This document shows, piece by piece, positions 1 through 6,241 of a DNA stretch of 20,588 nucleotides. Position 1 is the first letter of the stretch; each line of letters opens with the position of its first letter. Position numbers and translations under genes: made by a program. Location: positions 1 to 20,588 of the forward strand of contig DATGLH010000090.1 of the NCBI GenBank assembly GCA_035294225.1, given 5' to 3'. Source of the DNA: Trebonia sp035294225. GTDB lineage: Bacteria; Actinomycetota; Actinomycetes; Streptosporangiales; Streptosporangiaceae. Under the pieces are notes generated by a model, which saw only the letters and a list, made by a program, of their open reading frames with translations, made no database searches and was not told the DNA's origin.

Positions 1-905
1 GCGGCGCCGGCTGCCGCCTTCCCCGGGCTGCCCGCGACCTGCGGGGCATGCTGGGCGGTGACGACGATTCCGGCGACCATCACCAGGAGCGACACGACCT
101 CGCCGGCGACGGCCGCGGGGCTGTTGCGCACGTGCACCTCAAGCCACAGGATGCCGAGGCCGATCGAGATCACCGGATCGGCGGAGGTGATGATCGCCTG
201 GACCGGCGCCAGGAACGTGCCCTCCTGGAAGGCGTCCTGGTTGAGCAGGTAGCCGACCGGGCCGACCACGACGAGGATGTAGATGGGCCAGTCGCCGAAC
301 AGCTCGGCCGGCCCGTGGAACTCGGACGTGACGAGCTTGATCGAGAACGCGGCGACCCCGTAGCAGACGCCGCAGGCCAGCGCCGTCGCGAGCGGCTGGA
401 GGGTCCGGTTCCTCGAGCCCGCGAGCAGGCAGCCGCCCACCACCACGACCAGCCCGGTCAGCAGCGGCGGCAAGATGGCGAAGCTGGCATGGGTCTGACC
501 GCCCGACGGCTGTCCGATGGCCAAGAACCCCGCCACCCCGGCCGCGGCCGCGGCGACCCCGGCGAACATGGCGAGATCCGCGCGCGTGCCCCCGGGGCGC
601 CGGACGTGGTCCCGCTTCCGCAGATACCAGGAGATCAGGACGGCGAAGACCAGGTCGAAGACCAGGAGCGGCTGCACCAGCGCGAGGCTCCCGAAGCTGA
701 GCGCCACCACTTGCAGGGCGAACCCTACGACGTTGGCGCCGACGGCGGCCAGCCACAGCGGCTGGCGGACCAGATCGAGCATGATCCGGGGCGACAGCGC
801 GCCCCGGGCCTGGATCTTCTTCGTGCTGCGCTGATCCGCGACGGCCGCGATCCCGAGGAACAGCGCGCTTACGACGGCTGTTACCGCGGCGATCAGCGTC
901 GGCAT
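1..905 (-). CDS. DMT-family (EamA/NIPA-like) transporter, C-terminus cut by window edge
   Basis: Translating the minus strand from the ATG at 905 gives 301 codons open to the window edge. The protein begins MPTLIAAVTAVVSALFLGIA and is a chain of hydrophobic helices with short loops, such as the region near 'GFALQVVALSFGSLALVQP' and a basic loop 'YLRKRD'. This layout and the paired helix pattern fit the drug/metabolite transporter superfamily (about 300 residues, 9-10 membrane spans); most of the protein is probably present. The start lies three bases after the stop of the upstream membrane protein, so the two are very likely co-translated as the end of the hopanoid operon. Substrate is unknown. 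Some DMT-superfamily members flip lipid-linked sugars, so a lipid role is conceivable in this context, but that is inference. Confidence 0.75.
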   Translation of the reverse strand, partial: MPTLIAAVTAVVSALFLGIAAVADQRSTKKIQARGALSPRIMLDLVRQPLWLAAVGANVVGFALQVVALSFGSLALVQPLLVFDLVFAVLISWYLRKRDHVRRPGGTRADLAMFAGVAAAAAGVAGFLAIGQPSGGQTHASFAILPPLLTGLVVVVGGCLLAGSRNRTLQPLATALACGVCYGVAAFSIKLVTSEFHGPAELFGDWPIYILVVVGPVGYLLNQDAFQEGTFLAPVQAIITSADPVISIGLGILWLEVHVRNSPAAVAGEVVSLLVMVAGIVVTAQHAPQVAGSPGKAAAGA

Positions 906-908
906 CGC

Positions 909-1592
909 CTATCCGCCGCTGCCGACGCCCTCGGGAGAGCGCGGGGCGGCCGGCCCGAAGCACAGCCCGATGCCGAGCGTGCGCAGGACGGACCGGAGCC
1001 ACATGGTGGACACGCCGATGCCGGCGGCGATGAACGCGACCGTGATGACGGCCCAGATCGGCACGTACGTGACGGTGGGATCCGCCACGAGCAGGCCGCC
1101 CAGGGCGGCGGCCAGCAGCAGGAAGATGCCGGCCCACAGCACGGTGACGTGCTGGAAGAAGCGGTGCAGGCGCGGCTGCCTGAGGGCCCGGGAGCGCAGC
1201 CCGATCACCTCGGCGGCCAGCCGCTCGGCGAGCGGGCTGTGCCCGCGCGCCGTATAGGCGAACACGATGCACAGGCCGAGGTTGGCCAGCGGGAAGTGCA
1301 CCAGGAAGATCCACAGGTTCCCGGTGGCGGCGGCGACCACGCCCTGCACGGTGAGCACGATGACGGAGATCGCCACCAGGCCGGGAACCGAGCCGGTGGC
1401 GAGCTTGCGGGCGATGGCGGTGATCCAGATGGCGGCGAGCATCGCGTACACGCCGGCGTCGCGCCCCCACAGCCACGCGGCGAGGGCGTAGCCGCCAAGG
1501 GGAAGCCCGAACGATTCGACCAGGTTCCACCCGGTGCTGCGCAGGAGCTGTGCCGGCCGGGGCAGCTCCAGGGTCTGGGACATGGCCGCCAT
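909..1592 (-). CDS. Small polytopic membrane protein (VC0807/DUF3159-like)
   Basis: A 227-residue protein with about six hydrophobic segments, for example around 'GVYAMLAAIWITAIARK', 'LVAISVIVLTVQGVVAA' and 'ILFPLANLG'-type stretches near residues 90-115. The overall plan resembles the VC0807 / DUF3159 group of integral membrane proteins, whose function is not known; this is a recollection of the pattern and not a database match. Two starts are possible, ATG at 1592 or ATG at 1583, and neither has a strong ribosome site. It begins 46 bp after the hpnR stop and ends three bases before the DMT transporter start, so it is probably the fifth gene of the same operon. A role in hopanoid placement or transport is inferred from position only. 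Confidence 0.65.
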   Translation of the reverse strand: MAAMSQTLELPRPAQLLRSTGWNLVESFGLPLGGYALAAWLWGRDAGVYAMLAAIWITAIARKLATGSVPGLVAISVIVLTVQGVVAAATGNLWIFLVHFPLANLGLCIVFAYTARGHSPLAERLAAEVIGLRSRALRQPRLHRFFQHVTVLWAGIFLLLAAALGGLLVADPTVTYVPIWAVITVAFIAAGIGVSTMWLRSVLRTLGIGLCFGPAAPRSPEGVGSGG

Positions 1593-1638
1593 TCAGGCTG
1601 GGTACCCGCCTGCCGCGGCGGCTATGCGCCGGTACGGG

Positions 1639-3123
1639 TCATGACCTTCGCCGCATCGCAGGCGCATGGATGAACAGCTCCTTCCGGGCTGGCACCGCCA
1701 CCGGGGTTTCCGCAGGCGGGGGCAGCAAGTACCGGGCTTGCCTGAGGTGTTCAGCATACTGGCGATCGGCGTTGTAGACCTTGTCGAACTTCCAGATCAT
1801 CCGGGCGAAGTTGGTCTGGCCCCGCAGCAGCTGCCGGGCGACGATCCCCGCGGTCTTGGCCAGCGCCGCGAACCCGAGGTGCTTGCGGGCCAGCACGGCC
1901 TGGGTCTTGACCAGCTCCTCGTAGAAACGATGCAGCGGCAGCCGGGTGGGGAGCACGGCGTGCTGCACGTCGAACAGCCGGTAGTCGAGCGTGGTCAGCC
2001 GGCGCGATTCGGTGAACCAGGTCTCGGTGCCGGGGTAGGGCGTCTGGACGGTGATGTTGACGATCTCGGGGACGCTCATCGCCCACTCGCGCACGAAGGC
2101 GAAGCGCGCCTCGTCCCAGTCCGGATCGGCGATGATGTTGATCGCCACGCTCAGCCCCATGGACCGGGCTATTTCCAGGGCCTTGTTGTTGACCTTGGGC
2201 GTGGAGCGCTTGCGGAACGCCGCCAGGCCCTCCTCGTCCAGGGCTTCCAGGCCGAGGAACATGTAGTTCAGCCCGAGCCGCCGCCAGCGGCGGAACACCT
2301 CTTCGTTGCGGATCAGGACGTCGCAACGGGTTTCCAGGTAGTACTGCTTGCGGATCTTGCGGCGCTCGAGCTGCCTGGCGATCTCGTCGCCGTCGGCGGC
2401 CCTGATGAAGGCCACGTCGTCGACGATGAACACGCCCGGCTCGGCGATGCGGGCCATGTCCTCGGCGGCGGCCTCCGGCGACAGCCTGCGGTAGCTGCGG
2501 CCGTAGAACGTCCAGGCGCTGCAGAACGAGCAGTCCCACGGGCACCCGCGAGTGAACTCGATGGACGCGGCCGGGTCCATCACCCCGATGAAGTACTTGC
2601 GGCGGCGGCCGCCCAGGTGCCGCGCGGGCAGGTGCTCGTCCAGGCTGTGCAGCATCGCCGGCGGGCGGCCGGGGCCGTCCCGGGTGACCGCCCCCGGTAC
2701 CTCCGCCAGCGCCCGGTCCGGTGCCGCGGCGAGCAGCGCGGGGGCCCCGGTCTCGCCCTCGCCCTTGAGCACGACGTCGATGGCCCCGTCCGCGTGGGCG
2801 AGGACGTGCTCGGCCACGAACGACACGCTGTGGCCGCCGGCGAAGACCAGGCAGTCCGGCGCCGCGGCCTTGACCCATTTGGCCAGGTCCACGACCTCGG
2901 GCACGTTGGCCAGGTAGTTCAGGCTGAACCCGACCGCCTCGGGCCGGAACTCGGCCACCTGGCGCCGCAGGTCCGCATGCCGGTAGACCTGAAGGTCGAT
3001 CAGCCGGACCTCATGGCCGTCGGCCAGCAGGGCCGCGGCGACCCGCTCCAGGCCGAGCGGCTCCAGCCGCAAGAAGATCTCCGAGTACATCAGCGCGCTG
3101 GGATGCACCAGCAGGACGCGCAT
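1639..3123 (-). CDS. hpnR: Hopanoid C-3 methylase, B12-binding radical SAM enzyme
   Basis: A 494-residue protein. Residues 1-135 look like a cobalamin-binding fold (MRVLLVHPSALMYSEIFLRL start, 'FAGGHSVSF' near 94-102). The radical SAM cluster motif is C194, C198, C201 in 'TRGCPWDCSFCSAWTFYGRS', followed by 'YYLETRCDVL' and 'NITVQTPYPGTETW'. Length, N-terminus and this cysteine segment match what I know of HpnR, which methylates C-3 of hopanoids using SAM-derived radical chemistry and methylcobalamin (established in Methylococcus). The start ATG overlaps the hpnJ stop by one base (TGATG), indicating translational coupling. The chosen start avoids a much longer fused reading frame that merely reads through hpnJ in another frame. 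Main alternative: another class B radical SAM methylase acting on a related polycyclic lipid. Confidence 0.83.
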   Translation of the reverse strand: MRVLLVHPSALMYSEIFLRLEPLGLERVAAALLADGHEVRLIDLQVYRHADLRRQVAEFRPEAVGFSLNYLANVPEVVDLAKWVKAAAPDCLVFAGGHSVSFVAEHVLAHADGAIDVVLKGEGETGAPALLAAAPDRALAEVPGAVTRDGPGRPPAMLHSLDEHLPARHLGGRRRKYFIGVMDPAASIEFTRGCPWDCSFCSAWTFYGRSYRRLSPEAAAEDMARIAEPGVFIVDDVAFIRAADGDEIARQLERRKIRKQYYLETRCDVLIRNEEVFRRWRRLGLNYMFLGLEALDEEGLAAFRKRSTPKVNNKALEIARSMGLSVAINIIADPDWDEARFAFVREWAMSVPEIVNITVQTPYPGTETWFTESRRLTTLDYRLFDVQHAVLPTRLPLHRFYEELVKTQAVLARKHLGFAALAKTAGIVARQLLRGQTNFARMIWKFDKVYNADRQYAEHLRQARYLLPPPAETPVAVPARKELFIHAPAMRRRS

Positions 3124-4562
3124 CAGGCTGGCCTCCTCGTGCGGTCGCGGCGGCCGAGGTAGGCGATGAACTCGCGGCCCTCGCGCAGGCGGCGCGCCGC
3201 CATGTCGGGATGGCGGACCATCTCGGCGGACATCTCGGCGATCTTGGAGGCGCGGAAGTAGAACCGCTTGTACAGGGCGTCCGCCGACTCCAGGATCTCG
3301 GTGTGCCCCAGGCCCGGGTAGGACAGCGCGGCCAGCTGGGTGCCGTCCTGGCCGACCAGCGCGGCCCCGTCCTCGTCCTCGGGCAGCCAGCCGTTCTCCC
3401 TGGCCTGCCGGTACAGCTCGGTGCCGGGGTAGGGGGCGGCGACCGACACCTGGATGCTGTGCGGGTTGACCTCGCGGGCGAAGCGGATCGTCTCCTGGAT
3501 CGTCTCCCTGGTCTCGCCGGGCAGGCCGATGATGAACGTGCCGTGCACGGTGATCCCCAGGTCCCGGCAGTCGGCGGCGAACCGCCTGGCCCGCTCCACG
3601 CGCAGCCCCTTCTTGATGTTGATCAGGATCTGCTGGCTGCCGGACTCGTAGCCCACCAGCAGCAGCCGCAGCCCGTTGTCCCGCATGACCCGCAGGGTCT
3701 CCCGCGGCACGTTCGCCTTGGCGTTGCACGACCACGTGATGCCCAGCCTGCCGAGCCCCCGGGCGATCTCCTCGGCCCTGGCCCGGTCGTCGGTGAACGT
3801 GTCGTCGTCGAAGAACAGCTCTTTCATCTGCGGGAACAGCTCTTTGGCCAGGGCCGCCTCGGCGAGCACGCTGGCCACGCTCCGGGTCCGGTACCGGTGG
3901 CCGCCGACGGTCTGCGGCCACAGGCAGAACGTGCACCGCGACCGGCATCCCCGGCCGGTGTACAGCGACACGTACGGATGCCGCAGGTACCCGATGTAGT
4001 AGTCCTCGATCCGCAGGTCGCGCTTGTAGACCGGGGTCACGAACGGCAGCCGGTCCATGTCCTGGAGCGTCTCCCGGTCGGCGTTGTGCACCACGGAGCC
4101 GCCGTCCCGGTAGCTGATGCCATCGATATCCGCCATGGGGCGTCCCTCGGCCACCTCGGCGATCGTGAAGTCGAACTCCTCCCGGGCCACGAAGTCGATG
4201 GCGGGCGAGGCGAGCAGCGACGGCTCGGGTTCCACCGCCACCTTGGGGCCGGCGAAGCCGATCAGCAGGCCGGGGTTCTCCTCCTTCATCGCCTCGGCGA
4301 CCTTGACGTCGCCGGCGAACGTCGGCGAGCTCGTGTACAGCACGGCCAGCTCGTACTCCCTGGCCATCGGGACGACGTCGGCCAGCGTCAGCCCGGCCGG
4401 CGGGGCGTCGACCAGCCGGCTGTCCGGCACGAGCGCGGCCGGCTGGGCCAGCCATGTCGGGTACCAGAACGACCGGACCTCCCGCCGGGCCTGGTAGCGG
4501 GAGCCGGCCCCGCCGTCGAAGCCGGCGTAGGACGGGGGATTGAGGAAGAGGGTGCGCATCAT
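3123..4562 (-). CDS. hpnJ: Hopanoid-associated B12-binding radical SAM protein HpnJ
   Basis: A 479-residue protein. Residues 1-140 form a B12-binding-like domain ('FAGPKVAVEPEPSLL' near 103-117). The radical SAM cysteines are C206, C210, C213 in 'YTGRGCRSRCTFCLWPQTVG', a segment I associate specifically with HpnJ, followed by 'FFDDDTFTDD' and 'HGTFIIGLPGET'. In Burkholderia cenocepacia HpnJ is needed to convert the glucosamine headgroup of bacteriohopanetetrol into the cyclitol ether. Two ATGs are adjacent (4562 and 4559). The upstream glycosyltransferase stop TGA overlaps them, and the hpnJ stop overlaps the hpnR start, so three genes are coupled. HpnI and HpnK, the usual glycosyltransferase and deacetylase partners, are not seen here. 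Confidence 0.84.
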   Translation of the reverse strand: MMRTLFLNPPSYAGFDGGAGSRYQARREVRSFWYPTWLAQPAALVPDSRLVDAPPAGLTLADVVPMAREYELAVLYTSSPTFAGDVKVAEAMKEENPGLLIGFAGPKVAVEPEPSLLASPAIDFVAREEFDFTIAEVAEGRPMADIDGISYRDGGSVVHNADRETLQDMDRLPFVTPVYKRDLRIEDYYIGYLRHPYVSLYTGRGCRSRCTFCLWPQTVGGHRYRTRSVASVLAEAALAKELFPQMKELFFDDDTFTDDRARAEEIARGLGRLGITWSCNAKANVPRETLRVMRDNGLRLLLVGYESGSQQILINIKKGLRVERARRFAADCRDLGITVHGTFIIGLPGETRETIQETIRFAREVNPHSIQVSVAAPYPGTELYRQARENGWLPEDEDGAALVGQDGTQLAALSYPGLGHTEILESADALYKRFYFRASKIAEMSAEMVRHPDMAARRLREGREFIAYLGRRDRTRRPA

Positions 4563-5854
4563 GTGGACTCACCTCTCGGCAGGTCAGCAGGGACACGGCG
4601 GGCGACCGGGGGGCGCCCGGCGGCGCTGGCCGGCTCGCCGCCGGGCGGGGCCGGCGAGGCCGGCGAGGCGGACAGGGCGGACGGAGCCGGCGAGGCAGAC
4701 AGGGCGGACGGAGCCGGCGGGGCCGGCGAGGCGGACAGAGCCGGCGGGGCGGGCGGTCGCAGGTCCACGCCTATCCGCCGCAGGGCGGCCACGAAGGCGG
4801 GCTCCCAGCGGGGCGCGGGGCTGACCGGCCGCGCCCCGTGGGCGGCGGCCGCATCCCGCAGGGCCAGCACGCTGGCCGTGATCCCGTCCGGGGTGGGCAC
4901 GCATACGTCGGCATGGCCGAGCTCCAGCTCGTGCAGCAGGTTGTCCCGCCCGTGACCGGGCATGACGTCGAGCAGAAGGAGATGGCGCCCTACCGCCCGG
5001 GCCTCGCCGCAGGTATTGGCGCCGGGCAGCGCCGCGACGACGTCGGCGGCGGCCATCAGCTCGGGTACCCGGTCGGTGAACCCGAACGGGGTGATCTTGG
5101 GCGTCTTCGCGGCCAGTTCCCGCAGCCGCCGCTCGACCCGGCGGTCCCGGCCCGCGACCGCCAGCACATGCACGCCCGCGCCGGCCAGCGCCGACACGCT
5201 CTGCGCCAGCGGGCCGAACCCCCAGCCGCTGTCGATGACCAGCACGCAGAAGTCCTCCAAAGGCACGCCGAGCGCCCTCCTGGCCTGCTCCCGCGGCGGG
5301 GCGGCGTAGAACTCCGGCCGCGCCAGCGGCGGCACGATCGCGACCGGGGCCCGGGGATGGTAGCGCCGGACCGATGCCGCGGCGGCCGCGGAGGTCACCA
5401 GGAACAGGTCCGTTCCCTCCGCGACCCACAGCCGGTGCACCGTCACGTCCGTGCACAGCACCACCGTGCGCAGGCCCGGCCTTTCGGCCTTGAGCCTGGC
5501 CGCCGCCGAGGCACCGGTGGCGAACACGCTGAACACGACATCGGCCGGCCGCCGGTCCAGTTCGGCCCGGAGGGCGGGCACCATCCGCGCGGTGGCGGCC
5601 CGGTCCATGCGCTCCGCCAGCCTGCTCCCGGTCCGCAGGTGGGCGAAGTGCAGCCCGTCATAAAGGACCGGGACGGCGATCAGGCGGTTGAACAGCCGCG
5701 CGCCCGCGCCGCCGCCCCACGGTCCCAGCAGGGACATGCTGTCCAGGCGGCGTGCGCGCCACCCCGATTGCCCGAACACCCCGGCGCAGCAGCGTGCCAT
5801 CATCTCATGGCCGAGCCCCAGCGGCCCGGTCAGCAGCAGGACGTCCTGCCCCAC
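4559..5854 (-). CDS. GT28 / MGDG-synthase-like glycosyltransferase with proline-rich repeat tail
   Basis: 431 residues from the GTG at 5854. A GGAGG core at 5863-5859 precedes this GTG; an upstream in-frame GTG at 5890 would add 12 residues but has a weaker site. The N-terminal half begins VLLLTGPLGLGHEMM, like the nucleotide-sugar glycosyltransferases of the MGDG synthase/MurG type. The C-terminal half has 'FGFTDRVPELMAAADVV' and 'MPGHGRDNLLHELELG', the donor-binding region expected for GT28. The last 60 or so residues are low complexity (Ala, Pro, Ser, Leu) built from an in-frame 27-bp repeat. The stop overlaps the hpnJ start. By context it may attach a sugar to a hopanoid polyol, standing in for HpnI, which belongs to a different family (GT2). 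Donor and acceptor are inferred. Confidence 0.78.
   Translation of the reverse strand: MGQDVLLLTGPLGLGHEMMARCCAGVFGQSGWRARRLDSMSLLGPWGGGAGARLFNRLIAVPVLYDGLHFAHLRTGSRLAERMDRAATARMVPALRAELDRRPADVVFSVFATGASAAARLKAERPGLRTVVLCTDVTVHRLWVAEGTDLFLVTSAAAAASVRRYHPRAPVAIVPPLARPEFYAAPPREQARRALGVPLEDFCVLVIDSGWGFGPLAQSVSALAGAGVHVLAVAGRDRRVERRLRELAAKTPKITPFGFTDRVPELMAAADVVAALPGANTCGEARAVGRHLLLLDVMPGHGRDNLLHELELGHADVCVPTPDGITASVLALRDAAAAHGARPVSPAPRWEPAFVAALRRIGVDLRPPAPPALSASPAPPAPSALSASPAPSALSASPASPAPPGGEPASAAGRPPVARRVPADLPRGEST
4659..4712. repeat. 27-bp in-frame tandem repeat, two copies plus partial copies
   Basis: Copies at 4659-4685 and 4686-4712 differ at one base of 27. Shortened versions continue to about 4750. 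On the minus strand the unit encodes nine residues of Ser/Ala/Pro/Leu type, making the repeated tail of the glycosyltransferase. The unit length is a multiple of three, so the frame is kept. Confidence 0.9.
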
Positions 5855-5944
5855 GTCACCTCCAGCGCTGAACCCGGCCGCGCACGGCACGCCTTGCGGC
5901 CGGGCACGCGGTGGGCTAACCGCCCGTGCTCAGAGGCTGCCGCC

Positions 5945-6034
5945 TCAGAGCTCCTCCACGATCCAGTCGACCATGACGGCCAGCAGGCAGGCGGCGGCAC
6001 CGAGCAGCAGCGCAATTCGCGCATGTTTTCCCAT
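5945..6034 (-). CDS. 29-residue single-span membrane peptide, first gene of the hopanoid operon
   Basis: An ATG at 6034 opens a 29-codon frame ending in TGA at 5947-5945. It is preceded by a purine-rich ribosome site (GGAAGGGG, five bases before the ATG, reading the minus strand). The peptide starts MGKHARIALLLG, has a hydrophobic core at roughly residues 7-22, and ends in D23, W24, E27, E28: basic end, membrane span, acidic end, as in a small single-pass protein with its N-terminus inside. It lies 90 bp upstream of the glycosyltransferase GTG. No family is recognised. The good ribosome site and charge layout favour a real gene; its small size keeps confidence moderate. Confidence 0.55.
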   Translation of the reverse strand: MGKHARIALLLGAAACLLAVMVDWIVEEL

Positions 6035-6241
6035 GATGTCCCCTTCCTCACGTTGACAGCCTGCGGCCGGCCGGGCCAACCGCAGGCGACATGGCTCTAC
6101 CCTTTCCCGCGCCCCGGTCGCCTCGCGTCCTCAAAACTGGTAGTCCCCCGGGTTGGACGCTGTCCTCGCGGAAAGGAACAGAAGCGGGTATGAAGACCCT
6201 TACCGAGGTCCTCGCAGAGGCAGCAATTACCGTGGATTGAT
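6035..6241. promoter_or_regulatory. Divergent intergenic region between hopanoid operon and LAL regulator
   Basis: These 207 bp separate the leftward hopanoid operon from the rightward LuxR-type gene and must hold both promoters. A short inverted repeat CTGCGG/CCGCAG is at 6061-6066 and 6080-6085. A locally AT-richer segment with 'CTCAAAACTGGTAGTCCCCC' lies at 6129-6148. I cannot assign -35/-10 boxes with confidence. Confidence 0.4.

Noticed and set aside
48..1673. Long plus-strand open frame opposite the membrane protein genes
   Set aside because: It is antisense to two credible membrane-protein genes, rich in Arg/Gly/Asp/His with no domain pattern, and is a product of high GC at third codon positions.
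1639..4596. A single 985-residue fusion of two radical SAM proteins
   Set aside because: The N-terminal half of that frame is an out-of-frame reading of hpnJ. Only the part from 3123 onward is the genuine HpnR; hpnJ is read in its own frame with a one-base overlap.
3210..4955. Long plus-strand open frame opposite hpnJ
   Set aside because: Antisense shadow of hpnJ and the glycosyltransferase; composition is low-complexity and no motif is visible.
4559..5854. Calling the glycosyltransferase HpnI
   Set aside because: HpnI is a GT2-family enzyme; this sequence has the GT28/MGDG-synthase pattern, so the symbol would be misleading.
6053..6058. TTGACA as a -35 box for the LAL regulator
   Set aside because: No AT-rich -10 sequence lies 16-19 bp downstream, and the site is nearly 190 bp before the start codon.
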